Notes under the pieces: model-generated | What the model was told of the DNA's origin: nothing | What the model saw: only the letters and a program-made list of their open reading frames with translations | Database searches by the model: none | Translations under genes and position numbers: made by a program | Shown: positions 42,901 to 51,507 of the stretch, piece after piece | How the letters are laid out: every line of letters begins with the position of its first letter | Position numbering within the stretch: the first letter of the stretch is position 1 | Origin: CAYRGC01 sp964601225 | Lineage (GTDB): Bacteria > Patescibacteriota > Gracilibacteria > Peribacterales > Peribacteraceae | DNA: 64,000 nucleotides | Direction: 5' to 3' | Assembly: GCA_964601225.1 (NCBI GenBank) | Contig: CAZRMM010000002.1 | Coordinates: 54,462-118,461, forward strand

Positions 42901-45900
42901 GCACTGCTCTCCTCCGGTGATGATTCCGTCACCGCAGACACCGCAGGCGGTATCCCCCAGCGTCGGATCGTACGCGCAGGAACCGCCGCCGCAGCATTCG
43001 GCATCCGTCGCACAATACTGGCCGGCTACTACGCATGCTGGAACCGACGAAGAAGAGCCGACCGACGGCAAGGAAGAAACCGATGAAACAGACGACAAGG
43101 AAACGACGAACTCCTGACCGCATGTCGCCGAGCAGCCATCACCCGATACCGTATTTCCGTCATCGCATCCCTCGATACAGTAACCCGTCGGAGGAAAGCC
43201 CGCGACAATCATGGACGGCGAGGGGCATGTGGAACCCGGATCGATCAGATTGAAACTGTCCACATGACCGTTGCCACAGGCGATCGTCTGGCAACGACTA
43301 TTGCACAGATCGCCGTCGACAGTATTGCCGTCATCGCACTGCTCCGTGCAGGCTCCCGCCACACAAACGCCCCCGGGCGCCCCCGGTTGATTGCAGTCGG
43401 ATGTATGAACACAGTCATAGGCAAAGGTTTCGATCGTCGTATTGCCGCAAGCGGCGACCGTCGTGACGGTGACGGAGGCACCGGCGGACAATGCCCCGGG
43501 AAGGCTGGCCGTCGCGGTCAGCGGAGCGGTTGTCGCGGCATTCGAGTCCACCGTCGCTGTCACCGTGATCTGCTGATCGACAAGAGGCCAAACGGGAGAC
43601 AGGTCCCATGTGATCGTCTGCCCGTTCACGGAAGACGGCGACGGTGTCGCCGATACAAAAGTGACGCCGGCGGGAAGAACATCCGTCAATGTAGGACCCG
43701 CAAAGAAACTAAGGGCGGGAAAGAGGCCCGTATTGCTCACTCGAATCGTGTAGGCGAGCGTGCTGCCGGGAGAAGGCTGAGAAACATCCGCCGTATGCAC
43801 AAGAGAAAGATTGTAGGTTCCGCCTGAACTCGAACTGGACGAGGAAGAGGAGCCCACCGTGGCCGGCGACTGACAAACATAGACTTCCCCATTAAAACCG
43901 CACGTCAAGCCACCAACGCAACATGACGGCAACCAAGTAGCACCTCCCCATCCATCGCACATCTCGCCTTCATTCGCGCACGCGGGCGGCGGAGATTGAG
44001 AGCAAGAACCGAGCTGGATCTGACATGAATCGTCGCAAAACGGTTCGCCCTGATCGAACTGCGAACCGAAGTACGAGCAACCGATCCCCCCAAAATCCGA
44101 ACCGTCGCACACTTCGTCGTTTTCGATCTCTTTTATGCCGTTGAGATTGCAACCCGGCGGCGCACTGGTCGCGCAGGTACCGATTTCAATGACGCAATTG
44201 TTGCAGAAAAGGGAACCGGTATCGTAGCTCGCGGAGAAGTAGGAACACGACTCTCCTCCAAAATCGTTGCCGTCACATTGTTCGACACCCTCTTTCACGT
44301 TGTTGTTGTTACAGTTCGAATCCGGCGGAGGCGCGCAGGCCACGGTCTGTATCTGGCAATTCTCATCGCAAGTAAGTTGCCCGACATAGCCGGGGCCGGC
44401 ATATCCACAATCGTTTCCCGCAAAATCCGTCCCGTCGCACTGCTCGCCATCTTGGCGTATTCCATCATTGTTGCAGCCGGGACCGCCGAGGGCGACGCAT
44501 GAACCGATCGTGAGCATGCAGTTGAGATCGCATGCGGGGGAACCGGCGTTGAATTGAGGACCGTAATAGAAGCAATCGAAAGCCCCGATATTGCCGCCGT
44601 CGCACATCTCGTCCCCTTCGATGATCGAGTTACCGCATTGCTGCGTCGATACGGGGGGATCAATGCCATCGCACGGACAATCGGTGGAAGCGATGGGACG
44701 ACTCAGCCCCACGAAACGAAGGACCTGGGCGAAGAGACCGCCGTTCGCCATCGGGGGGCACGGACAATTTCCCAGATCCGAACCGTCGGAGAGGTCGCTG
44801 GACGCGGACGATGCATTGGCAACAAACGGATCGGAGGCGGCATAGCTAAAAGTTTGGTCGACGCTTCCATCGGGCTGGGTAGAACGGATCGAAACCGTTG
44901 TTCCTTCGCCGGCCAATGAAGTGGGTTCGATACTGACGTAGGAACCTGCGGCACTGATGCGAATTCCGCCTTTCGTCATCGACGTGAGCGCAGCTTCCGA
45001 AGTACCGAGCATCGCGAACTGATCATTCACCAAGATCTGATACTCGGAGCAATTCACGAGCTGAATGCGCTTGCGTTTTCCCAGCTCCAAAGAACGCTCC
45101 TCCGTCGTCAATCCGTCGATGGGTTTTGGCGCGGCGGAAGTCGCGGGAACATCCGTAACCAAAGCCGTGCACGGACCCGTTGGTCCCGAAGGCGGAACGC
45201 CGAGACCGAAGTCGAGAATAAACGACTGGTCCCTTGCTCCCGATATCACGTTCTCCGTCCCCCCGCTCAGGGAAACCGTCGTGAAGTCCCGCTGGTCAGC
45301 GGGTGACTGGAACGTAAACAATTGCTCGTTGTAGGCGACGTCGGCACTCGCGGAGAGGGTGAGCGACAGAGAGCCGACGAATGTCAGCGCACTGACCGTT
45401 TGCGGCAAGGGCTGGGTGAGATCGAAAGTCCTGATGAGATTCGCGTTCATGGACGCGGATTCAAGTTTTGGACAATCCACAAGTCTCACGGACCAAGCAT
45501 TTGGCTCGCGGAATTCGGAAGGAATGATCGAGGTGGATGACGTTGGAATCGGGAGCAAGGTTCCACCCGCAGGACCCGAGTACACCTTGCAAGCCACCTG
45601 ATTCGGCGTAAACGAAAGGTTAAGGCCACCCGTCGATTGGATGCGAACCGTCGTTCCCGGTGGAAGTGGCGATTGATACTGATACCGCTTGAACGAAGTG
45701 GTGCTGGCGCCGGTTTCTATTGCCGAAGGAGTCACCGACTGAAACGTCACATTATCCGTCTCAAAACCGGACACTCCTTTGCCATTGACCGTGCGCGTTA
45801 CTGATCCGCACGCAGAGGACCAATACACCGTTGTCCAGTCGCCAGAATCGAATTGCATGGTGCTCCCGATATCGACGGCGATCGGTTGACCAAGATCGAA

Positions 45901-46077
45901 ACGTACCCATGCCTTACACGTATCCGACATCGGCGGAATGACGACGCTCGCCGTCAGGGAACGATCCGTGATTCGCATTGCCCACACCGCGAGAACGAGG
46001 CTTACCGAAACGGCCGCGAGACTCAGAAGAGTCTCGTGAGAAACGCGCCGAGGATGGTGCTTTTTCTGAAAAGTCAT
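39973..46077 (-). CDS. Giant multi-domain surface protein (2034 aa)
   Basis: Last gene of unit 1 and the largest in the window. N-terminal TM helix (about 15-37), then a unique beta-rich region to about 440. Four Cys modules follow (pattern NNDGIRQDGEQCDGTDFAG-CxYxG). Three DUF11/SdrD-like repeats (LAYTIRVSNTG, IVYTLVVENTS, MDYTVVLQNVD) alternate with DUF4215 modules, and a carboxypeptidase-regulatory-like domain (NTITTDINGRAVFGNVVPG) lies between the second and third. A poly-Ser stalk with direct repeats leads to small Cys modules and the C-terminal domain shared with the 958-aa protein (LWC, YLPDY, FFKRGSGNDP). No C-terminal TM. The ATG is 6 bp after the 1807-aa gene. Predicted long extracellular fibre or adhesin. 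Confidence 0.85.
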   Translation of the reverse strand: MTFQKKHHPRRVSHETLLSLAAVSVSLVLAVWAMRITDRSLTASVVIPPMSDTCKAWVRFDLGQPIAVDIGSTMQFDSGDWTTVYWSSACGSVTRTVNGKGVSGFETDNVTFQSVTPSAIETGASTTSFKRYQYQSPLPPGTTVRIQSTGGLNLSFTPNQVACKVYSGPAGGTLLPIPTSSTSIIPSEFREPNAWSVRLVDCPKLESASMNANLIRTFDLTQPLPQTVSALTFVGSLSLTLSASADVAYNEQLFTFQSPADQRDFTTVSLSGGTENVISGARDQSFILDFGLGVPPSGPTGPCTALVTDVPATSAAPKPIDGLTTEERSLELGKRKRIQLVNCSEYQILVNDQFAMLGTSEAALTSMTKGGIRISAAGSYVSIEPTSLAGEGTTVSIRSTQPDGSVDQTFSYAASDPFVANASSASSDLSDGSDLGNCPCPPMANGGLFAQVLRFVGLSRPIASTDCPCDGIDPPVSTQQCGNSIIEGDEMCDGGNIGAFDCFYYGPQFNAGSPACDLNCMLTIGSCVALGGPGCNNDGIRQDGEQCDGTDFAGNDCGYAGPGYVGQLTCDENCQIQTVACAPPPDSNCNNNNVKEGVEQCDGNDFGGESCSYFSASYDTGSLFCNNCVIEIGTCATSAPPGCNLNGIKEIENDEVCDGSDFGGIGCSYFGSQFDQGEPFCDDSCQIQLGSCSQSPPPACANEGEMCDGWGGATWLPSCCVGGLTCGFNGEVYVCQSPATVGSSSSSSSSSGGTYNLSLVHTADVSQPSPGSTLAYTIRVSNTGLFPALSFFAGPTLTDVLPAGVTFVSATPSPSSVNGQTITWDLSPVWPLVDQQITVTATVDSNAATTAPLTATASLPGALSAGASVTVTTVAACGNTTIETFAYDCVHTSDCNQPGAPGGVCVAGACTEQCDDGNTVDGDLCNSRCQTIACGNGHVDSFNLIDPGSTCPSPSMIVAGFPPTGYCIEGCDDGNTVSGDGCSATCGQEFVVSLSSVSSVSSLPSVGSSSSVPACVVAGQYCATDAECCGGGSCAYDPTLGDTACGVCGDGIITGGEQCDGLNFGAATCTTSGYDNGQLTCAPGCVISVATCNKLPVVVKSHTALPMAPRPGQSIVYTLVVENTSAFTATSVNVIDDLPSALQNLMSAGGVGQFIGGDFVVVLPTLGPGSTATFTLTGTVPANANAGDSYAAAASVNGALPTTVSPVAVEPGKGCVLVQVTGIAAWDGNSAIAALPGFAFQLGTDPTNTITTDINGRAVFGNVVPGVVNITHLPSMPSRWRRPSGAVDTKPVIVAELPPGSVGNTGCAVVNFTDEEYQSPVQPTKTASVSKLLPDQTMDYTVVLQNVDLVRSVSVNLQDSIPAQLQYQSLQQGGNNVPAIQNGSTLTWSATVPANQSVTFTIGVRAKDAATLGLALSNAVNTVSVLGGPSDSCTVQVDATVPLPSSSSVSSIAPPVSSAPVPVSSAGASQSSAGVASAGSSAVSSVGASFTSASSAATSAPLALSSSSATSVTGVSSSAPIAAVSSSSVSTAASTSSTLAVVSSSSSSVPATGASSSLMVAIASSVSSSAPIAAVSSSSVSTAASTSSTLAVVSSSSSSVPTAGGSSSSLATVPSSSSSFASVGGGVSSVPASGSSSSSSVIPVSSISSSSVSSGYGSVSSPSITSSSVPGTTTNTKYTCDTCLQIASGDCAGLSNGKCRPNPILTPIAPWMCVPNESVCTGSSSSFFSLFAASSSVMSSVASSEQSGPVCWCSCEYVQCENCTEELTELCGLACESDNVYACVQSSSSVQYVAASSPSSASVGQSSSFVSSSLSSLHGAANSPSSLSSSSSSSVQSSGSSSVSSADASSSLSSITSASSESSLSSVRSSSSSSFRSSASSSVLQRPNLWCDRGLQRNTTVTYLPDYDPGNPQQDLAKGGMIFFRVPREEENPSIISLFFKRGSGNDPRFEDAETPAIRDLQNANARDALQSCLLAKDTSLCLQGAQGNRRCVIMSIDACVVANFSVFGLDDRAACCATADVACGPSNPQGAQP
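41294..41532. repeat. Direct repeat in the Ser stalk
   Basis: An 86-bp segment (41294-41379) recurs identically at 41447-41532, offset 153 bp, with near-identical flanks. It encodes the repeated SSSSVSTAASTSSTLAVVSS segment of the 2034-aa protein. Confidence 0.85.
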
Positions 46078-46083
46078 GATGAT

Positions 46084-49000
46084 TCAGGGATTACGCCTGC
46101 GACGACGCATCCACGCCCAGCCCGAAGCGGCTCCGCCGGCGACGATCAAGAGAGTCGCCGGTCCTGCATTTCCTGCAGCCGGGTGCGTACCCGCGATCAC
46201 GCGGGCCGTACGCTCTTCGCGCAAACGACGATCGAGCTCGCTTGCTCCGCTGAACGGAGCAACTTGCTGATTGGGACCCTGCGCACCCGCCTCGCGCGAC
46301 TGCAGGATATCCGCGGCAACTTGCGAGGGAAGCTCGCGTTCACAGTAACGGTTGCATCCATCCGCACTCAGACGGTTGCCGTCGTCGCACTGTTCACCGT
46401 CATCGAGCTTTCCATCGCCGCAGAAGTGTATGCACCGCTGATTGACGCAAAGGTTGCTGACACATTGGTCCGCCGCGCTGCACCGCGTGCACTGACCGTT
46501 GCGGCAAAGACCCGATCCGCATTCGCCATCCTTGGAGCAAGTGGCCTGAATGTCGAGCAAACAATCCGCCGTACACGTTCCTCCGACGCCGTTGAGCCTT
46601 CCCTTGTCGCACGCTTCCCCGGGTTGCAACTGCCCGTCTCCGCACAGATTCACGCACGTGCCATTGATGCAGGACCTACTGGCACACTGGAGGTTGCTCG
46701 TGCAGAAGTTGCACTTGCCGTCCAAGCAGTTATTCGTCCCGCAGTCGTTATTCTCGAGACACTGCTGAGCAACTTCCAACTTGCAATCGCGGGTGCATTT
46801 GCCGTCTTGGCGACCGGCGCTGTCGCATTGTTCTCCGGCGTCCACCCGGCCGTTCCCGCAAAGATCGACGCAGGTGCCATGGACACACTCCTCATGGAGA
46901 CCGCAAAGCTCGTCGATGGCCGTTCCGCAGGGAACACACTGACCGTTCTTACAGACCCCGCTGTCGCAGTGTTCCGGCTTCGAACACGTCTGGCCGTTCG
47001 TTCGCCTGCAGCGGCTCGAGCACGTATCGCCGTCGACGGTGTTCCCGTCGTCGCACTCTTCGCCGCCTTCTTTGATTGCGTTGCCGCAAATGGGCTTGGC
47101 GGTCGGCGGAACGCATGTGACACAAATGTCGCTCGCGGGGTTCGCCATGCACAGTGATCCCAGGCTGCCGCAGAAGGCATCGCCGCCCTTCGTACACTCG
47201 CTGCCGATGCACTTGATCGGCGCTCCGCCGGCACAGGTAATGCACTGGTTGCTCGAGGGATCGCTCACGCATGTCTGACCCAGAGCCGCGCAGAATCCCT
47301 TTGCGCCAGGCACGGAGCATCCGTCGGCGGGACAGCTGATCGCCGCATTGTGCAAGCTCGTGCACTTAATGCAGGTCTGCGTGCTCATGGCGCTCGTACA
47401 CGTCATATTTTGCTGACCGCAGAACTTCACTGCCTCGGGGAAACCGCACTCATTTCCCTTGCAGATGTACAGCGGTTCTCCGACGCACTCGTAGCAAGCG
47501 CCGTTCTGCAATTGGTTGCAATGGCGTCCGCCCGTCGCCTGACAATAGCTCTCTCCCCCCGTGCTGCATTCGTTGAGCGAGCATTCGCGCTGACAAGACG
47601 CGGAGCAGCCATCGCCAAGAACTCGGTTGCCATCATCGCACTGCTCCCCTGCTTCTATTTTCTTATTTCCACACTGCGCGGAGCACGTTCCGCTTATGCA
47701 GACACCGACGGAGCAGTCCGAGTCTTTCGTGCAGATTTGCTTCTCCAGCTGACAGAACTGCGTGCAGCCGTCTCCGTTCGTGGTGTTCTTGTCATCGCAC
47801 TGTTCGCCGGAGTTAATGACGCCGTTGCCGCAGAGAGCCAGATTTTCAAGCTTGCAGGTGGAGGAGCATCCGTCGCCGTTCGTGGTATTCCTGTCATCAC
47901 ATTGTTCCCCGGCCTGCAACAAGCCGTCCCCGCACATCGAGGATTCTTTCTGGCAGAAGGCGCTGCAACCGTCTCCGTTCGTTTTGTTGCCGTCGTCACA
48001 CTGTTCACCCGCATCGATCTTGCTATTGCCGCACGCAGCAGGATTTTCAAGTTTGCATGTGGAAGAGCAACCATCGCCGCTCGCGGTGTTCTTGTCGTCG
48101 CACTGTTCCCCTGCCAACGGCTCCAGAATGCCGTTACCGCAGAGACTAGTCTCCTTTTGGCAATATTTCGTGCAACCGTCGCCGTCGGTGGTGTTGCCAT
48201 CGTCGCACTGCTCTCCCGGATCGATCTTATTGTTGGGACAAAGGCCGGGGCTCTCCAGCTTACACGTGGAGGAGCAACCGTCTCCGTTCGTGGTGTTCTT
48301 GTCGTCGCACTGTTCGCCGAGTTGCGCATCGAGAATACCGTCTCCGCATTTGGAAGCCGACTCCTTTTTGCATACGGACGAACAACCGTCGCCGTTCGTT
48401 TTATTGCCGTCGTCGCATTCCTCGCCCGCATCGATCTTGCTGTTTCCACAAAGAGCATTCGGCTCCAACTTACAGAGAGACGAGCAACCGTCCCCGTTGG
48501 TCTTATTGCCGTCGTCGCATTCCTCGCCCGCATCGATCTTTTTGTTCCCGCAGTACGGCCCGCCAATGTTTTCGATGAAGCAGTATTGGGAACATCCGTC
48601 GTTGTTCAGCGTATTGCCGTCGTCGCACTGCTCGCCGGGATCGATCTTGCTGTTGCCGCACAGCTGCGGATTTTCGAGCTTGCAGACGGAGGAACAACCG
48701 TCGCCGTTCTTGGTATTTCTGTCGTCACACTGCTCGCCGGCGGATACGTCGACCGTGCCGTTGCCGCAGAGACCCGATTCGAGCTGGCAGAATTGCGTGC
48801 AACCGTCGCCGTCGGTCTTGTTGCCGTCGTCGCACTGCTCGCCGGGATCGATCTTCGTGTTCGGACAGAGACCGGGGTTTTCGAGCTTGCAAGTAGAGGA
48901 ACAACCGTCGTTGTTCTTTTGGTTGCCGTCATCGCATTGTTCCCCGGCGATCGGCTCAAGCTTGCCGTTGCCGCAGAGACTCGATTCAAGCTGGCAGAAT

Positions 49001-51507
49001 TGCGTGCAACCGTCGCCGTCGGTCTTGTTGCCGTCGTCGCACTGCTCGCCGGGATCGATCTTCGTGTTCGGACAGAGGTTGATGTTCTCAAGCTTGCATG
49101 TAGCCGAACAGCCGTCTCCGTTCGTAAGATTGTTATCGTCGCACTGTTCACCGACATGCGGCTCGAGGACGCCGTTGCCGCAGAGGCTACTCTCCAATTG
49201 GCAGAACTGCGTGCAGCCGTCGCCGTTCGTTTTATTGCCGTCGTCGCACTGCTCGCCGGGATCGATCTTGCTGTTGCCGCAGAGGCCGACATTCTCAAGC
49301 TTGCACGTTGCGGAACAACCGTCGCCCGCGGTTCTGTTGTTATCATCGCATTGTTCCCCTGCCTGCGGATCGAGCACGCCGTTACCGCAGAGACTCGTCT
49401 CGAGCTGACAGAATTGCGTGCAACCGTCGCCGTCCACGCTGTTCCCGTCGTCGCACTGCTCACCCGGATCCACCTTGTTGTTCGGGCACAGGTCGATGTG
49501 CTCGAGCTTACAGGCAGAGGAGCAACCGTCGCCGGCGGCGGTATTGCCGTCGTCGCACTGCTCGGCACCCTGGGGTTCGAGAATGCCGTTGCCGCACTTC
49601 CACGCCAGACAGCTGGCGTTGGTGGAGCACGTGTTCGTGCCCGCGCCGTTCACGACGGTGCAGGCGCTGCCGACGCACGCGACGTGTTGGAGCTGCGTGC
49701 ATTCGTTGCCGTTCGCGGTGCACGTGTTCGAGCCCGGTCCGGGAACGCCCTGGCAGGTTAGACCAACGCAGGCGAGGTGCATCTGGGAACAATCCAGACC
49801 CTTGTTGCAGAGATCGGAACCGGGACCGGGAGTGATGGAACAAGCGTTGACGACCACGCATGAGAGGTGATCGTTCTTCATGCAATCGGCGTTCGTGCCG
49901 CACTGATTGATGCCCGGTCCGAGGACGTTCACGCACGCCGCATTGACGCAAGCCGTGTGACCACCGGATTCGATCTTGCAATCCGCGGCACAACCGTCAC
50001 CGGCAGTGTTATTGCCGTCGTCGCACTGTTCACCGTACTTGGGCTCGAGAACGGCGTTACCGCACGCAAGAACGCAGAAATGATTCTTGCAATACATGCC
50101 GAAGAAACAATCGGCATCGGTATCGCAAGGATACTCAAGCTGGCAGAAGGCGCTGCAGCCGTCCCCGGGAGCGTGATTGCCGTCGTCACATTGTTCCCCT
50201 TGGTCGATCTTCGTATTCCCGCAGAGATTGGGATTCTCCAACTTGCACGAACCGGAACAGCCGTCTCCCGACGTGCGATTGCCGTCGTCGCACTGCTCGG
50301 CAAACTGTGACTGGAGGAGCCCGTTGCCGCACGCGGCGACGCAGAAATTGTTTTTACATTCGAAAGCATAAGGACAATCGGCATCTTTCGTACAGCTCAA
50401 TTCCCTCTGGCAGAAAGGATCGCAGCCGTCGGCCGGAGCCTTGTTCCCGTCGTCGCACTGCTCGCCGGGATCGATCTTGCTGTTCGGACAAAGGGCCGGA
50501 TTTTCGAGCTTGCACATGTCGGAACACCCGTCTCCGTTTTTGATGTTGCCGTCGTCGCACTGCTCGCCGAATTGCGGCTCGAGCTGACCGTCGCCGCAAG
50601 CCATCACGCAGAAATTATTCTTACAGACGAAGCCGGACAAACAATCGGAATCTTTGGTACAGGCTTGCTCTTTTTGGCAGGTCGGGCCGCATCCGTCTCC
50701 CGCAATCTTATTCCCGTCGTCGCACTGCTCGCCCGGTTCGATCTTGCTGTTCGGACAAAGGGCAGGATTCTCCAATTTGCAAGAAGAGGAACATCCGTCG
50801 CCGTTCGTCGTGTTCTTGTCGTCGCACTCCTCTCCGGTATTGAGGACGCCATTCCCGCAAAGAACGACGCTATCGATCTTGCAGGAAGTGCAACCGTCAT
50901 TTGCCACGTTGTTGCCGTCGTCGCATTCTTCGCCGGAATCCAGTTTCTTATTGCCACACTGGAGGACGCAACGGTTATTGACGCACTCCTGCCCGGCGGG
51001 GCACGGGATCGTCGCAGAGCAATACTGTTCAATACCGCAGAGATGCGAGCAGCCGTCCCCATCGACAAGATTGCCGTCATCGCAAATTTCGGGCGGCTCA
51101 GCGACGCCGTTGCCGCAGGCGCCGCATACCTGCGGGGTGCCAGCAGTAGAAGACTGTCCACTGCTACTGCTTATTCCAACAAGAAGGGTCACTGTGCAAA
51201 TCGAATCGTATCCAGCCTGACCGTTACACGACGGCAAGCCGTTCTGGCAGGTAATCTGCGACAGATTTACTGTTTGGAGCGAATTGGGGAAACCCACTCT
51301 GTAACACGCGTACCGCGGGGAAGAACCCGTGAGCGTGCAAGTGGGCGTCCCGTTCACGCAAACGACGGGCCCATACCCGGGCGGCAACGCCGGAGGGGAA
51401 AGACCGAGAAGCCACGTTCCTGCGCGCATGCCTACAACGAGCACGCCGAGGAAAGCGGCGATGAACACCGCCACGCGCGTGCCGAGAGTGAGTCGACGAA
51501 GAACCAT
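46084..51507 (-). CDS. Giant DUF4215-repeat surface protein, C-terminally anchored (1807 aa)
   Basis: Almost entirely disulfide-type repeats. An N-terminal helix (about 9-31) leads into more than 25 DUF4215/Myxococcus Cys repeats (pattern KIDPGEQCDDGNKTDGDGC-QFC) through about residue 1250. Interspersed are at least four HxxCVxxxC-GxGxxxC modules in the middle (about 540-650). Then CxSxxC-rich modules, further small Cys repeats (CRNGQCTRCSAADQC) and a C-terminal helix GPATLLIVAGGAASGWAWMRRR. The end matches the 1374-aa protein, so both may use the same anchoring or sorting route. The start at 51507 overlaps the stop of the upstream gene (TAATG). Repeat-derived long open frames on the opposite strand are shadows. 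Confidence 0.87.
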   Translation of the reverse strand: MVLRRLTLGTRVAVFIAAFLGVLVVGMRAGTWLLGLSPPALPPGYGPVVCVNGTPTCTLTGSSPRYACYRVGFPNSLQTVNLSQITCQNGLPSCNGQAGYDSICTVTLLVGISSSSGQSSTAGTPQVCGACGNGVAEPPEICDDGNLVDGDGCSHLCGIEQYCSATIPCPAGQECVNNRCVLQCGNKKLDSGEECDDGNNVANDGCTSCKIDSVVLCGNGVLNTGEECDDKNTTNGDGCSSSCKLENPALCPNSKIEPGEQCDDGNKIAGDGCGPTCQKEQACTKDSDCLSGFVCKNNFCVMACGDGQLEPQFGEQCDDGNIKNGDGCSDMCKLENPALCPNSKIDPGEQCDDGNKAPADGCDPFCQRELSCTKDADCPYAFECKNNFCVAACGNGLLQSQFAEQCDDGNRTSGDGCSGSCKLENPNLCGNTKIDQGEQCDDGNHAPGDGCSAFCQLEYPCDTDADCFFGMYCKNHFCVLACGNAVLEPKYGEQCDDGNNTAGDGCAADCKIESGGHTACVNAACVNVLGPGINQCGTNADCMKNDHLSCVVVNACSITPGPGSDLCNKGLDCSQMHLACVGLTCQGVPGPGSNTCTANGNECTQLQHVACVGSACTVVNGAGTNTCSTNASCLAWKCGNGILEPQGAEQCDDGNTAAGDGCSSACKLEHIDLCPNNKVDPGEQCDDGNSVDGDGCTQFCQLETSLCGNGVLDPQAGEQCDDNNRTAGDGCSATCKLENVGLCGNSKIDPGEQCDDGNKTNGDGCTQFCQLESSLCGNGVLEPHVGEQCDDNNLTNGDGCSATCKLENINLCPNTKIDPGEQCDDGNKTDGDGCTQFCQLESSLCGNGKLEPIAGEQCDDGNQKNNDGCSSTCKLENPGLCPNTKIDPGEQCDDGNKTDGDGCTQFCQLESGLCGNGTVDVSAGEQCDDRNTKNGDGCSSVCKLENPQLCGNSKIDPGEQCDDGNTLNNDGCSQYCFIENIGGPYCGNKKIDAGEECDDGNKTNGDGCSSLCKLEPNALCGNSKIDAGEECDDGNKTNGDGCSSVCKKESASKCGDGILDAQLGEQCDDKNTTNGDGCSSTCKLESPGLCPNNKIDPGEQCDDGNTTDGDGCTKYCQKETSLCGNGILEPLAGEQCDDKNTASGDGCSSTCKLENPAACGNSKIDAGEQCDDGNKTNGDGCSAFCQKESSMCGDGLLQAGEQCDDRNTTNGDGCSSTCKLENLALCGNGVINSGEQCDDKNTTNGDGCTQFCQLEKQICTKDSDCSVGVCISGTCSAQCGNKKIEAGEQCDDGNRVLGDGCSASCQRECSLNECSTGGESYCQATGGRHCNQLQNGACYECVGEPLYICKGNECGFPEAVKFCGQQNMTCTSAMSTQTCIKCTSLHNAAISCPADGCSVPGAKGFCAALGQTCVSDPSSNQCITCAGGAPIKCIGSECTKGGDAFCGSLGSLCMANPASDICVTCVPPTAKPICGNAIKEGGEECDDGNTVDGDTCSSRCRRTNGQTCSKPEHCDSGVCKNGQCVPCGTAIDELCGLHEECVHGTCVDLCGNGRVDAGEQCDSAGRQDGKCTRDCKLEVAQQCLENNDCGTNNCLDGKCNFCTSNLQCASRSCINGTCVNLCGDGQLQPGEACDKGRLNGVGGTCTADCLLDIQATCSKDGECGSGLCRNGQCTRCSAADQCVSNLCVNQRCIHFCGDGKLDDGEQCDDGNRLSADGCNRYCERELPSQVAADILQSREAGAQGPNQQVAPFSGASELDRRLREERTARVIAGTHPAAGNAGPATLLIVAGGAASGWAWMRRRRRNP

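Noticed and set aside
39973..46077. Frameshifted or fused gene for the 2034-aa protein
   Set aside because: The frame is continuous, domain boundaries fall at Ser linkers, and start and stop are spaced normally with respect to neighbours.
47350..49761. Long plus-strand frames (803 and 548 codons) opposite the 1807-aa gene
   Set aside because: They arise because the Cys-repeat DNA lacks stops on the other strand. The translations are periodic shadows of the repeat and not plausible proteins.
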